Virus record (IMG/VR): IMGVR_UViG_3300035199_000184
Coordinates: 1 to 64,000 of that record
Strand: one strand, 5' to 3'
Source: a virus
Length of the DNA stretch: 64,000 bases
The notes under the pieces were generated by a model. The model saw only the letters and a program-made list of their open reading frames with translations. It searched no databases and was not told where the DNA came from. Position numbers and translations under genes: made by a program. The number at the start of each line of letters is the position of its first letter. The stretch's first letter is position 1. Positions 34,601 to 41,803 of this stretch are shown in pieces.

Positions 34601-36059
34601 TACTGAATAGTGCGTGATACTCTGCTCCAACGGACCCCTCTTCGTAGTTGCTCGCAGTAGCTTCAGCCATGGCGTCGAAGTCGCCCATGCGTGCCCCGCC
34701 AAAGCCCATCTCTCCCAGTAATGCTGCTCCGAGCCCAACGACACTGCTCTGCGCTGCCCCACCGGCAATTGTGCCGAATACCTTGTTCTTGTAGGCTCCC
34801 CCGTACCAGTTCTCTTTCCAGTTCTCTACGACGTCGCCTTTGTGGCCCCGGTACTCCTTGACTACGTCCGCTTGTCCAGATAACTTTGCACGTCGGAGTC
34901 GGTCAGTCTTGGACTTCTTTACCCCCCTGACTTTACTGTCGATGTACTTGTTTATCTCATCCTTTTTCTTAGGATCACTTTTGCTGTGGAGGTCTTTTCT
35001 CAGCTTCTCCAGGTCTTCTAAGTCGCCGGCAATCGAAGCGTCTACCTCAGCACGCTGGTCGCCTACCATCCTGTCGAACGCTGCGGCGTCGTTTAATCCA
35101 CTGCCGATTTCCTGTCTGGTCTGATCAACACTGTCGGCTCTAGCCATTGGGTCCTTCAGGCTAGCGGTGAACTCTCGCTCTAGCTTGGACCCGTACTTCG
35201 AGGATTGATTAGGGGCTCCCTTGAAGAACTTATGCCCAGGCTTGCTTCCGGTGCGGCCTCCAACAATTGGCATGTCATGAAAGTATCCCTTCTCTCCTAG
35301 TATTTCTCGGCCCGTCTTCAGCCAGTCGTTGTATCTGGCGTCGGCTAACTCCTGATTGATACCAGGGAATTGCTTGGCTAGATTCTGACCGAACGTGAGC
35401 CCCGGTTCGATCTTGTAGGGATTAGCCATAGACTGACCATAGCCCTCATCTGTGAGGATGCGAGCCCTCGAAGCGGCCATGGCGTGAGCGTCCCTTAGCT
35501 TGTTCCACTTTGCCTGAGTCAGCCCCTTGGGGACCCAGTCTTCCTTTTTAGACCTGTCATCCAGATCGTACCCGAGGGCAATCCCGTTATCTGTACCCTG
35601 CGGGATGTCGGAGTATCTCGTCTTCCCCTTTGGTAACTTGTGATCAAGGAATACCTCACCGGACTCTCGTGCTGTCATGGCCGCTTTGTCGAGGCCGTAC
35701 TGGAAGTCTTCCCTAGACGACGTCCGAGTGTCGCCCATCTGGTCGGCTAGCTCGGGGGTCATGCGGGGAGAGATGGTGCGCCCGTCTGCCGTCATGGTAG
35801 GAGCCGCCTCAGCGGGAGCGGCAGCGGCAGGAGTCACGGTGGGCTCAGGTTCCGGGGCGGGCTGTACGGCGAACGCCGACAGAAAGTCCCTTTCAGCGCT
35901 TCGCGTCTGTTCCTCTTTCAGGACTTCACTACGAACTCGCTGACGCTCTTCCTCAGCCTGCTGTTCCTGAACAGCTAGAGTGCCGTCGTCTTCAGGAGCT
36001 AGGGGTTCGAGAGGTTCGAGTGGTGGAGTCGGATTGAGGGGGTCGAAGTTATCGGGCAC
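22602..36059 (-). CDS. Giant polyvalent internal virion protein (4,485 aa)
   Basis: 4,485 residues in one frame. Order: Pro/Glu/Ala-rich start (1-80); Gly/Ala-rich hydrophobic region (about 430-650); coiled and acidic stretches with three 12-residue repeats (1010-1045); Pro-Lys linker, then a zinc-peptidase motif HEWIH (1457-1461); a second HEVLH (2526-2530); long charged helical regions; and a C-terminal module (about 3840-4350) resembling the LPD-type domain of phage polyvalent proteins, with a hydrophobic patch near 4087. Such proteins are packaged and injected with DNA. No RNA polymerase or methylase motif was found. Confidence 0.75.
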   Translation of the reverse strand: MPDNFDPLNPTPPLEPLEPLAPEDDGTLAVQEQQAEEERQRVRSEVLKEEQTRSAERDFLSAFAVQPAPEPEPTVTPAAAAPAEAAPTMTADGRTISPRMTPELADQMGDTRTSSREDFQYGLDKAAMTARESGEVFLDHKLPKGKTRYSDIPQGTDNGIALGYDLDDRSKKEDWVPKGLTQAKWNKLRDAHAMAASRARILTDEGYGQSMANPYKIEPGLTFGQNLAKQFPGINQELADARYNDWLKTGREILGEKGYFHDMPIVGGRTGSKPGHKFFKGAPNQSSKYGSKLEREFTASLKDPMARADSVDQTRQEIGSGLNDAAAFDRMVGDQRAEVDASIAGDLEDLEKLRKDLHSKSDPKKKDEINKYIDSKVRGVKKSKTDRLRRAKLSGQADVVKEYRGHKGDVVENWKENWYGGAYKNKVFGTIAGGAAQSSVVGLGAALLGEMGFGGARMGDFDAMAEATASNYEEGSVGAEYHALFSNAARSLGTMAQGGAVGRLMTAIPGVSKVAALNWGMYGTMGGQITTEETLRHVIEGGDLIDGLLVGAAQGIPEVAMQAIVHKVFGPGAEGLFTQSLKDVGKGSARQFIRATGGELIEEPLVHLNQTFNKQGHFGTVDEFMDVLKSTLITTGPINIVQAIKGAKWMKEHKGESQLYIDAFGEKEGMRLMESFYDGSISKADGEKVRKLLQARDVEAYFEDRHTKMDDKGKPIGDKEQAPVVKHKDSYAAWLVNQAMTPDAEDASPQEIARNARRRDFLGIKTDESSGLLIGSEGALDRARGLIDSHDPNREGTGKPDDQQKKLMQDAILDFPITEAEYEKSRAKGQAEMLKSAAEADIARLKKLRAEIDIPGDDQFSEGDKQQALDTIDSQVELIEKTLAEVAEAAEKEDQIFSARVSMELQGYSTADLLDGKKVDNSEVNRLLEIAGEDTAGSPKEKRERLHKFMEAQDKIKAEQEAKSEKIKNDLADQAEAAEAEANDQEEADSSAAEDAALDGIDPDYNPDDVLDLGDETSTDDFLDLGDETSTDDFLDLGDETATDDIVDDEADDVELSEPDADVISELSDKTGTPTAEKASEDTPVVTPEDTPVVTPIDDGSGFDVDPTPAPKPTQEDYDRAVDQRAEENYESEKRQWDNRQRIRTEAFKKLGIPYMTPARWKERRSELRDADAVKNLDVVARDLRQEGIDTEGILGTKTELGENAETGDGIDAAEVVFDLLRNGPGPKPVKGRANSEAREARREEAREQLKNEDIVPPGEASSQAQQSDSEGIHAEIEAMTERINKNPSDSHAYHKRGLAHELAGNEAAAKADAAAAQKLRDESAPPFAVAGDTTATKPKATPKPKAAPKPKISPRIVSEVDAFMEGESSTSRESMAHHVEYYFGDDAHLKTENEYTAAEKELAKLAKALGREIMFIDAPSTVKKIGGMNTINDPKYLMVQSTQGVDEGYRVGVIAHEWIHSVFRTSPEMGLRLFDALQEYDPEGLKAAGEWYQEKLAAARAVGSALHGIDDNIAKEEAVTQYIQDHFAGGNLTGQDAIEAGLDFLKEMAAAAKTPKEKSEIRSLLKSLVEALRDIIKKANLKLSDSLFGSSKKSFKKGEATVQTLLEVLGDIARQTVGETARTDRGTHALEDRKIEGLSGTTKTSTDSPAFSFATDILSLLNPKTFMRGVLNKKGEVAAETERTNRMFGERWNEESQSWDIELIVNGEFADPDSPAGRARSAFHKFAREEASDEIQWIMDNLPRESKGEGPNEKFPYTYEEAAEWYTKNTQEALDKISYMFPEMNPHSEQNKKRLEGATEDERKAILREIEIARLKLTLFTALTSTETKVEQNLKNAVDAYRAMSEKGDVKAILGLKYDGKAAAIKKSLNLLVNTLNSEVVEDRLKAQGKEINEENKWDAYLDLLGKTVKVKDLKSSEYFGEKKEDKKVVRKAVKGVDVSSRRTNDEIHVSNLFGPKVGTFYTNLRGDLSVVTQDRWFARSMYRYLGELAPYATLLQQKNFREKYERLTGEPLPKKFQVKYIVVDPGKTGIKAGTKLTEEKYLAAKEALPNKSQRQKFKVRAEDNQASVDYADKTYAEEYSYFNSSTGGPRDVVTKRPLVKTSKDQKDPDLLGSAHVVLSGIANALSSKPSEKAKGFSDEQMARFSPEDIARAKKAKLTKGMHDVVNRVVDDPGAGGMRKLFDEVVAEIVGELKRRGVDMKPAQVQSVLWYFEKHLFKEVGLPPTVRDNDFDRNATTLVKDELGEEEYERQEENRRANKSTGIFSTESTTGFISQEARGAPPARGDESGADTRSTKGSFKEESTESLKEPAPGIPKETAAQRRLRIQRNKSRGQGTNVDTEERKRNQKWREFKQRVEERDEALMHQWDFKASQKTPTPKLLLDQLALAVVDKRERSLGTYEEVLRELKASHGGRARALLPDQVVLLDALIAATSRLQQVQDAAAKNIEKDEEAKTDDPNEKWSRTVMIGSLGRHTSGTGQVIWKDDLDAHTYAGKYIRKDGEIYLSAIHVNKGGGGGNLAGTVLHEVLHALTVDTINLVMPMNMRAPTYGGTGPADDMQLSGQIYSKLLKDTTDPTRLGILLRDRAKATGLSKKQVAASSRLLQIWGYLYRKNKKKGKATGWEDLIPGETTDWYGLKNPAELITESFSNIEFMAWLQKQKVPGSMRYKGIRGGNFFDAVMAVVKDLMSFLGVKGTSALEEVQALTDTMISELVKEQENLVLTTGLPRTINENRRRLNEDLPAIKEERARIHRRLESIERERAFGQDDAKLSKERDDLIEELTKLLLPIDDSYFERVKGESAAAIRTPGPVSDTANPWGTEILTLPQDLGVLESEVEGAPDHLETKRGMDERRLYVWAKSKEPEYRSQFDHYIIEKGDKKTDLNFRDWSKASQERFEELHGDSTNSEWLKNTGIPSESLILSMASKNQLATLGENHDIPTDSDVYVRIDIPIYSSTGQYFQTIHARSSKSGVPSDVLTYTGIVFMKGDVTFVSDERMAGEIQSGEKAKSPIATVKGRVDKDATEIPSDFDDYTPVGYNPKKAPFFYDKRTGTEVLGGTDAISVGNTVFVKTPKMGTRNAERSTESSAMAAPPKRELKDDEASVARRAKAAKKRKDAQRSPGDKQAKADKASDMSKIVRKILADAPLDSDELAAEILKYAEPDARMTMNIAKLARDSRKVHDKLEARGYKAGKRDGKKEAYVVGLIAGLDRGYKEGTKAGKKELVEIHLGMYDYMKAFMPKPVVDRIMRHLVRARTPSQIKRVWESAERYRDSFELGEVMSKLKDAINDAEQAPVTDIEDQKKYLERLDALSGLLGKAIASGKAFPSKAMIEHAQSVLNAADPNGTIPQRLKDNMAEVLEAADIDTWGRDTEAINKKLAELAEQKKNLPELSALTEESEKDRVRGRRNAINAKIKGLRDALDLQVIQKIDVFRLILRGIEATAHAQKTKYRLITARDAKESARIVEEAKKELAKANPKQSTREQREGQKDRHDSTFSGKLTEGANNYFRQQQWNQISLVVELVGRGPEATKILLDNVNKAEEKMLELNHTAMDFVNSVREHLGVTDKDISDWHKDENSVEIEMPPIRDNKGRVIEEVPNLVIGMDEFAGLINMISDPMTKAEMLRNNNLGVVAKNMNRAGETASKVTAETLDVILRESEKPKYKKIMTLAKAMKRYLNTHMRDQLNEVSVRVTGSEIANNPEYWHRARAMKLDPAYASAKDKDIRDAKDKEGSIESQHIFLHRNRSNAPFLIEGLFSNFFETMQMTNLYISKQEAYRDAEHLLRILESEVTARFHPMKARRLRQEMKANLDHFAGVNRPGMDASAAMLKSYMSMAHKGILGLKLHIALFQTTSWVTAQEILGLRAMGHGGFIKVRGKTRGRLNDEMEKHSPFFRERKQGGGHQILSAGLGGGGMQEFYMQGKYFTPGMEKRTGLLARTRWAISEFGELGMWGIQEMDMQIGYMVWEGSKWKVTQQIKAEKAAAKDTTPIVEDAEFFERVNDMAVDVFLRSQPTWDASTISGLAREGRHGDIFKLTSTAYGTQRSKITNMMRQVFLDWKHGEFGEMNSPKAIGIMLKKMFAPLVLNAVMIAATKRGVVAGTALWWAMLGFGGDDEDEEQGFWEGLAWDTGGVAITTYVAAGDWIDLTRDVLLNDDKPDHFKRPRQTVVASAITKVVDFGKALGALTTGGEYAKGDIREGQSKRPEQLKVAGDKFLDALGAGGIPISGPKRYILDHVWTPKGKPKFEDAATQELHNAYRAHGAIGREITKAKEEGKSQIEIDQMRNDAQSARIAAGLWSEVKEIFDNEVMPARRANDKEAERKALNNMARLSQTWARLEMTDWGAPDPIDSPIKGTETGDDWKETMGKYLRKNPGVDRDHLKVQQEYERIAWDSLATVAQAARMPSVIDPENEAYDSDDIDKREKSIATWKEKQEAAALWLINNSDNPYFTRVLSKYKKQKSYKYRRRSFRKHPGKAESAKNLGELLN
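32925..33032 (-). repeat. Three tandem 36-base repeats
   Basis: Units 32925-32960, 32961-32996 and 32997-33032 are nearly identical and encode LDLGDETSTDDF, the same again, and LDLGDETATDDI within the acidic region of the giant protein. They look like recent slippage or recombination copies in a linker. Confidence 0.88.
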
Positions 36060-36075
36060 TGGTTACTACCTTGTT

Positions 36076-37671
36076 TTATAATGCGTTTGCTTCATCCCAT
36101 GCTATCTTCTTTAGTAGCAATTCATCGAGCGTGTGCCTTACACCGTCTATGATGTAAAGGTGCTCTCCAGCGTCTCCTTCCCCTGCTTTAACTTCTAGGG
36201 CAACTCCGTAAACAGCGTTCTGATCTTTTAGCCAATCATGGACGATCTTCTTTTGATCTGAGATACGCTCGGGGCCATTACCTTCTCCGTCTTCATGAGC
36301 CTTCGCAAACCTTGCTCTCGTGTCCTCGGACTGCTTGTACTTCTCGATGAATGCAGCGGCGTGGTTGTGCTCGTAGGTGTTCCCTCGACGATACCCCTCG
36401 ATGGTCTCTTTCACGTTCCCCAGGATTCCGCCTTTCTTTTTCCTGAAGTCTGACTTGTCTTTGATTCCGTATTCGTCATTCAGGAACTGCTTGGTTTCGT
36501 CACTCAGGTCAACCCAGCCCTTACCTTTCACGGCAGTGCCGATGTTTCTCCGAATGTCTTCATAGTATCCAGCGTCAGTCTCGTCGTTCATGAGAGTAGA
36601 TGCCGCATACTTCGCTCTCGCTGCGGCCATCCTGTCCCGTGGTTTCTTGCTTTCTTCTAAGTCGCGGACCTTCTTGTCATCGTCGGTTTTCCGCTCGCTA
36701 TGTGAGTACTGGGTCCCGTACCTGCGTCTAGCCAAGTCCTCCGCCTCTTGGCGGGTGTACAGAGGCGTAGCGAGGTCGGGATCAGCATCCCCATCACTGT
36801 CGACGCCCGGTTTAGTCATCGCCCTTAGTTCCTTCACATATTCCTCATGTGCGTCCCTATTGGCCTTCGTTGCAGCGGACTTTGCGGTCGCGTCCTGCAC
36901 TCGCATTTTGGCGTGCTCTTCTTGAGTCTTCGCTGTGGCTCTCCAGTGTCCGCCAGATCCGTCGTCGTTCTGGACGTACTCGTACTGATCCCCTGGTCGG
37001 CCATATGGGCTTTCTGGAACCTGGATTCCTTTTCCGCGTAGGTTCTCAGCAGAGGGGCTTTCCCCGGACAGACTGAACTGCTGTGACGGCGTCATTGTTG
37101 CCTTCTGGAGAGCGGCCAGCTTTTCGTGCTCAGCCGCAAGCAGCTTGAGTTTAGTTTCCGGCGGCACCCCTGAAGCGTTATTAAGGATCTTGATCATCGA
37201 GTCCTTGATCTCCTGGGCTTGGTCCCGAGACGAACCAAGAACGCCACCGTCCCCTGTCTCATACGCTGATGAGTCTATGGCAGTCGCCTGGGTCCGCATG
37301 TTTTCAATGCCCGTCAGGTCGTCCGCTCTCTTGAACCCCTCCTGCTGAATGGTAGCGTCGTGCTCGAATCCTTTGCCTTGGATGTCCAGTCTGTTCTGGT
37401 GGGCTTGGTTCGCGGCGGCAATGTTAGCGTCACGTCCCATCTGGGCTTGGTTCCCCCGGAACTGCTGGTCCCGTTCCTGTGCGAACCGCTCTGCCATGAG
37501 CTTCTGCTGGAACTGTTTTTGCTGCGTCTGGTCTCGACGGGCAGATGCATCTATCTGCTGCTGACTCTGATTAAGCTGGATAGCCTTTGGAATCTGCTCA
37601 GCGTAGCCGGCCTTCTGTTCCAGGTTCGCAATTACCGACGCCTGGGGATAATGCTTAAAGACGAATGGCAT
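36076..37671 (-). CDS. Internal virion protein, coiled-coil type
   Basis: 531 residues, Gln/Ala/Lys-rich and strongly helical (QLNQSQQQIDASARRDQTQQ and following). No catalytic motif. Position between the giant polyvalent protein and a Gly/Arg-rich protein corresponds to the internal core genes of podophages, so it is probably ejected or forms a core inside the capsid. Inference from position and composition. Confidence 0.6.
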   Translation of the reverse strand: MPFVFKHYPQASVIANLEQKAGYAEQIPKAIQLNQSQQQIDASARRDQTQQKQFQQKLMAERFAQERDQQFRGNQAQMGRDANIAAANQAHQNRLDIQGKGFEHDATIQQEGFKRADDLTGIENMRTQATAIDSSAYETGDGGVLGSSRDQAQEIKDSMIKILNNASGVPPETKLKLLAAEHEKLAALQKATMTPSQQFSLSGESPSAENLRGKGIQVPESPYGRPGDQYEYVQNDDGSGGHWRATAKTQEEHAKMRVQDATAKSAATKANRDAHEEYVKELRAMTKPGVDSDGDADPDLATPLYTRQEAEDLARRRYGTQYSHSERKTDDDKKVRDLEESKKPRDRMAAARAKYAASTLMNDETDAGYYEDIRRNIGTAVKGKGWVDLSDETKQFLNDEYGIKDKSDFRKKKGGILGNVKETIEGYRRGNTYEHNHAAAFIEKYKQSEDTRARFAKAHEDGEGNGPERISDQKKIVHDWLKDQNAVYGVALEVKAGEGDAGEHLYIIDGVRHTLDELLLKKIAWDEANAL

Positions 37672-37700
37672 TAGTCTTGTCCTCTATTGAAGTTCATTAT

Positions 37701-38777
37701 CTAGCCTTGAGCCTCGCGTCGAGCTTTACGCTGGGCGCGGTCCTGTTGCCGAATGCCACGGTTCTGGGGGCGAAATCCCTGGGCTTGGTTCGCCATGTTC
37801 TGCATCCTTTGTCCAGCGTTCCAAGCACCTGCATGTCCACCTCCCATCCGCCTGCCGATACCCTGGAACTGCGCTGCCAGTCCCTGCATTGCACCACCAC
37901 CGCCGCCGTATGCTCCACCGCCACCGATAGCTCGGTTAGCACCGGCGAACTGCTGCCAGTCGGGTCCCTGGTTGTGTACACTAGCCAAGGTCCGGGCTAC
38001 ATTACCAGAACCCCAGCGATGGGAGCCAATTTTGTTAGTGGCGTACTGCCCCATGATGTTAGCTCGATCTCTGGCTGTCCTGGCGTCCTGTTCTCCACCC
38101 CAGCGACCGACGTCTGCTCTGCGAGCGGCGTTGCGCTCCATCATCCCAGTGACTTCTCTGGCTCGGCGGGACATTCCCATGGTCGCTAGTTCTGGCGTCG
38201 ATCCCTGAAATCTGCCACCAGTAGTGCCACGGCCAGCACCAACATAGCCACCCAAACCACGGCTAACGTTTTTTTGGTAGTCACCAACAGTACCCATATC
38301 AAGGTCATAACCAAGTCCTTCTGCTGCGGCCCTTTCCCCAGCGTGTAGTGCCGCCATTTGGTTTGCTTCACCACGCTGATGTCCGCCTTGCCCGATGGCT
38401 CCAAGCTGAAGGCGTGCACCTTCTTCGCCGGCCATCAACTGCCGTTGGCGTCCAGCTTGGTACTGGTCGATGGTAGCCCCAAGCATCCTCCGGTTCTCGG
38501 CGTTGGCCTGATCCTGGGCCTGCTGGTAGGCACCGGCAGCATCATTTGAATAAGACCGCCCAGGGGAGGCTCCGCCGCGCGATGTCGAGCCAGAGCCTGA
38601 CCCCTGAACGGCTTGTGCACTCATGCCTCCACGTCTACCGAACGGCCTCGCACTGGGCCGACCGCCCGGTCGATTGGCCGATCCGAGAGAGACGAAAGGT
38701 TGATTTTGCATTCGGGCGCGATTGGTAGCTGCCCTGTTCGATCTCATCATCTGACCCATTCCGTATCCCATGGGCAT
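37701..38777 (-). CDS. Gly/Arg/Gln-rich internal virion protein
   Basis: 358 residues, low complexity at both ends (GGGGAYGGGGGAMQG near the C-terminus, basic tail RKARREAQG) and a helical centre of repeated GEEGARLQLGAIGQGG-like segments. It resembles the small internal virion proteins upstream of large ejection proteins. Strong positive charge suggests DNA or membrane contact. Confidence 0.58.
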   Translation of the reverse strand: MPMGYGMGQMMRSNRAATNRARMQNQPFVSLGSANRPGGRPSARPFGRRGGMSAQAVQGSGSGSTSRGGASPGRSYSNDAAGAYQQAQDQANAENRRMLGATIDQYQAGRQRQLMAGEEGARLQLGAIGQGGHQRGEANQMAALHAGERAAAEGLGYDLDMGTVGDYQKNVSRGLGGYVGAGRGTTGGRFQGSTPELATMGMSRRAREVTGMMERNAARRADVGRWGGEQDARTARDRANIMGQYATNKIGSHRWGSGNVARTLASVHNQGPDWQQFAGANRAIGGGGAYGGGGGAMQGLAAQFQGIGRRMGGGHAGAWNAGQRMQNMANQAQGFRPQNRGIRQQDRAQRKARREAQG

Positions 38778-38789
38778 GTTTATCTACTC

Positions 38790-39488
38790 CTATAGCTTGG
38801 TTATGCAAAGAAAACTGGGGGTCTGTAGTGTCCAGTTGGCTGAAGAGTCTCCAGCCACACGCTCTATCCATATTCCTATTTTATCATTTGCCTGTATATC
38901 GAAACAGCGTGCTGGGTAAACCAGGGACTGGGTGATCCCTGTGTCCTCTTCTCCGAATGACGCAGCACTTGAGTAGTGCCGTTCGCTGTCTTCGGTTCGC
39001 ATTGAGGGGTAAGTCTTAGCATGGTCCTGAGTTGACCCATGTGCGGTCCAGACTAATGCCCATGATAACTGATACAGGCCCCCAGCGGTGAACTGAATTT
39101 CAGTTGTACCTGGACCGCCAGTCTCCCAGTTGCCTATCCAGTTAGGGACCAGCCCGTCTCCGTCTGGTCGATTTAGGTACAGGTAGTCCCACCTAATGAG
39201 TCCGCTGTCGGGAGACGCTTCAGTCCTCCCCGGAGTTGCGCCCAGGTCCAGGTCCTGACCGATTCCAAGCGTGACCGTGGTCTGGCTGATTGGTCTGGCG
39301 ACCTGACCACGCATAAAATCACTAAGACGACGCAGGCCGTCGCTTAACTGGTTCAGCCCATCTATCTCAATCTGAGGAGGGGGCATCGTGACATTGCCCT
39401 GATCATCGACCCTGCCCGGCTCCTGAGTAGCCCGGATGTTAAAACATACGTTAGTTGGGATACTTGCGCTAGCTGGTGTTCTTGACAT
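38790..39488 (-). CDS. Tail or head fibre-like protein with C1q-like C-terminus
   Basis: 232 residues. N-terminal 90 residues include a short coiled coil (GLNQLSDGLRRLSDFMRGQV). The C-terminal 130 residues form a beta pattern (GGLYQLSWALVWTAHG, then a final LQTPSFLCITKL) as in C1q/TNF-like trimeric tips. Start at 39488 overlaps the nozzle gene stop (TAATG). It probably decorates the tail. Confidence 0.6.
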   Translation of the reverse strand: MSRTPASASIPTNVCFNIRATQEPGRVDDQGNVTMPPPQIEIDGLNQLSDGLRRLSDFMRGQVARPISQTTVTLGIGQDLDLGATPGRTEASPDSGLIRWDYLYLNRPDGDGLVPNWIGNWETGGPGTTEIQFTAGGLYQLSWALVWTAHGSTQDHAKTYPSMRTEDSERHYSSAASFGEEDTGITQSLVYPARCFDIQANDKIGIWIERVAGDSSANWTLQTPSFLCITKL

Positions 39489-41650
39489 TAGGCTCGAGTC
39501 CTCGACACCGTACGCACCGTGCCTATTAGAGACTCTAAGGCCCAACGTCGGTCACTGTCACCGTTTTTCAGGCGGACCTTAGCCCAGGTGCCCTTGCACA
39601 TCGGGTACTCTGTGTGCTGCATGCCGGCGTCTGAGTGACCATACCACGTTCCCTTGTAGTTAGGCTCAGTCATGTTATTGACCCGCTCAGCGGATGATCC
39701 GATGTAGACTTCAAAGTCCACGTCCCCTGAGCCCTCGGCTAGGGTACACTTGAGATTCATCAGCATGGCTTCCATGCCTTCCTCTACTAGCTGACCGAAC
39801 AGGTCCACGTAGCTCTCGATGTCAGTGGAGGCATCATCCTGCGCTTGGCCCTCATCATGGTACATAACGTACCCGTTTCGAGTGCCAATCAGTGCCCAGG
39901 AAGTGTTCTTGGTGTACCCCCTCCTTTGGTGGGCCATACGGGGCTCATCGTTGCTGTCGCCAAAGGTTTCCTCGAAAAACGAAAGGTCAAATCTGTCGCC
40001 CTTCAGTGTGGTGCTAATGTCTACGTAGTAGTGAGTCTTGGCCCCTGACGTCGCACTGCGGAAGATATAGAACCCACGGGCGTGTGTGTCCTTCATTAGG
40101 ATGAGGTCATCTGATTCGTTTAGTAGGTCCGCTGGTAGCCGCTCCCTGGACAGACTGGCGGGTGGGCTCCCACAGGGGCCGGATACGAGATAGAGACCAT
40201 CGTGTGACATGAAGACTGCTCGGTTCATTCCCACGAAGCACCACGCTAGCGGGCTGACCATGCCGATCTCACCGTCCAGCTTGATCAGTTGGCCGGCACT
40301 GGCAGGGTCACCACGCAGAACCCAAGTGGAGTTCTCGGTGAATATCATGAGACAGTTGTCGGACCAGTCGATGCATCCGATGATGGGCTCGCCCAGTACG
40401 CCAGCTTCTGCCGTGGCGAACTCCATCGGGCGTCCAACGTCGTACACGTCGTCGGTGATCTGCCAGTCGTGGGGGTCTCCCTGTCGGGACATCCTCAGGA
40501 CGTGGGGATCGGAGTTGTCGGCCATCACCATACGTGATCGCCAGTTGACCAGGAACTTGGAGCCAATCGGAATCTGCCCCTTACCGGGGGCCGCTTCCCA
40601 CCGAACCACGTCCGCTGCACCAGCAACTGGGTCATTGGGGTCCAGTATTTTGGGGCACCTCTCGATCCGGTAGTTTATGGCAGTAGCCCCTGCGGTGGGG
40701 TCCGGTGAGTACTTTACTCGTAGCTCAGTCTGGCTGGTAATTACCTCAATGGGGTAGGACCCCTTACGTGCGAGGCCTGTTGAACCCTTGGTTGTCTCTG
40801 CGATGACCACCTGTGGGGACGATCCCGTCAGGGAGTTGTCCTCGACGACAATCATTGGGGCGTCACCAAAAATCGGGAAGGCTCCCACTTTTGTGAACGT
40901 GATTGTCACCGCTGTGGGGAGAGCACCGCCCGCTCCAGCCACTCCACCGACACCGATAGTGGAAAGGTTTTCTAGTTCCTTTTGGATAGTAGCGGCAGCA
41001 GCGTTGTACGCGATGGCGTTTGTCTCTTCGCCCTGGAAGCTCAGGGTGAACGTACCGCCCGAGACTGTGCCCGTGTTTGTTATGGTCTGGACCTCGGCGG
41101 TCTGTGCCCCGGCATCCTCAAGGACTAGCATGTGCTTCTCGATACTGACTCCAGCGTCCGTGAAGGTAGCCCCTGAGGAGGTGACCGTCGTTCCCGTTGT
41201 TGTGGTAGCCCCTACTGCCATGTTGCTGCCAGAGGAGATCGGCGTCGTATCGTAGTCAGCGATGTACAACTTGCCGGCGAACTCCACTGACTGTATGGGA
41301 TGATCGGCTGCAAGGATGCCCGCAGCGGCGGTACTTATCTTGGATAGAGTACCCGTATCTCCCCACCACACTTCTCCGTTGGCGGAGGCCACAACCTTCT
41401 CGTTACGTCCTGATCCTGGCTGAGTGAGATACCTAACAGTGTCCAGAAGGACAATGTCATAGTCCCCGCCGGCTACCTGTGTGGAGTACTCTTTGGCGAG
41501 TGCGGGGCGAGAGCCGCCACGTTCACGTCGCTCAAAGCTGTCATCCGGTCGGACGTTACGAGCGGCTGGGGTCGTTAGCTCGGGCTGTGCCCCATGGGGT
41601 AGCCTCTTGTTGATGCCCTGGACTGGGAACGAGAATTTGACTTTACGCAT
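39488..41650 (-). CDS. Tail nozzle protein (tail tubular protein B-like)
   Basis: 720 residues, a usual size. Beta-rich with the sequence SKFLVNWRSRMVMADN and later CIDWSDNCLMIFTENSTWVL, as in nozzle beta-propeller proteins of podophages. It follows an adaptor-type gene in the tail module. It forms the distal tube through which DNA leaves. Confidence 0.7.
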   Translation of the reverse strand: MRKVKFSFPVQGINKRLPHGAQPELTTPAARNVRPDDSFERRERGGSRPALAKEYSTQVAGGDYDIVLLDTVRYLTQPGSGRNEKVVASANGEVWWGDTGTLSKISTAAAGILAADHPIQSVEFAGKLYIADYDTTPISSGSNMAVGATTTTGTTVTSSGATFTDAGVSIEKHMLVLEDAGAQTAEVQTITNTGTVSGGTFTLSFQGEETNAIAYNAAAATIQKELENLSTIGVGGVAGAGGALPTAVTITFTKVGAFPIFGDAPMIVVEDNSLTGSSPQVVIAETTKGSTGLARKGSYPIEVITSQTELRVKYSPDPTAGATAINYRIERCPKILDPNDPVAGAADVVRWEAAPGKGQIPIGSKFLVNWRSRMVMADNSDPHVLRMSRQGDPHDWQITDDVYDVGRPMEFATAEAGVLGEPIIGCIDWSDNCLMIFTENSTWVLRGDPASAGQLIKLDGEIGMVSPLAWCFVGMNRAVFMSHDGLYLVSGPCGSPPASLSRERLPADLLNESDDLILMKDTHARGFYIFRSATSGAKTHYYVDISTTLKGDRFDLSFFEETFGDSNDEPRMAHQRRGYTKNTSWALIGTRNGYVMYHDEGQAQDDASTDIESYVDLFGQLVEEGMEAMLMNLKCTLAEGSGDVDFEVYIGSSAERVNNMTEPNYKGTWYGHSDAGMQHTEYPMCKGTWAKVRLKNGDSDRRWALESLIGTVRTVSRTRA

Positions 41651-41651
41651 G

Positions 41652-41803
41652 TCACACCAAGGCTAGGGCTAGAATCACAATAGACTGGATGGCAACAACT
41701 ATTGACAATGCCAGACATGTACTGGCTTGGCCTTCACTTCTTGGGGCCGGAATAGGCTGAATGTCCGGGGTGCCAAAACCCCTGTCGGCTCCCTTAAAGC
41801 CGT
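41652..41803 (-). CDS. Possible membrane-spanning C-terminal segment lacking a start codon
   Basis: This open frame ends with a hydrophobic helix (LALSIVVAIQSIVILALALV) right before the nozzle gene. Between it and the XhlA-like stop no ATG, GTG or TTG lies at a sensible place. It could be reached by a -1 frameshift from the XhlA-like gene or be non-coding. Low confidence. Confidence 0.25.

Noticed and set aside
22602-36059. N4-type virion RNA polymerase or DarB-like helicase/methylase
   Set aside because: Although size and place are similar, I found no Walker A, DPPY or single-subunit RNA polymerase motifs in the translation; the recognisable motifs are HExxH and an LPD-like C-terminus.
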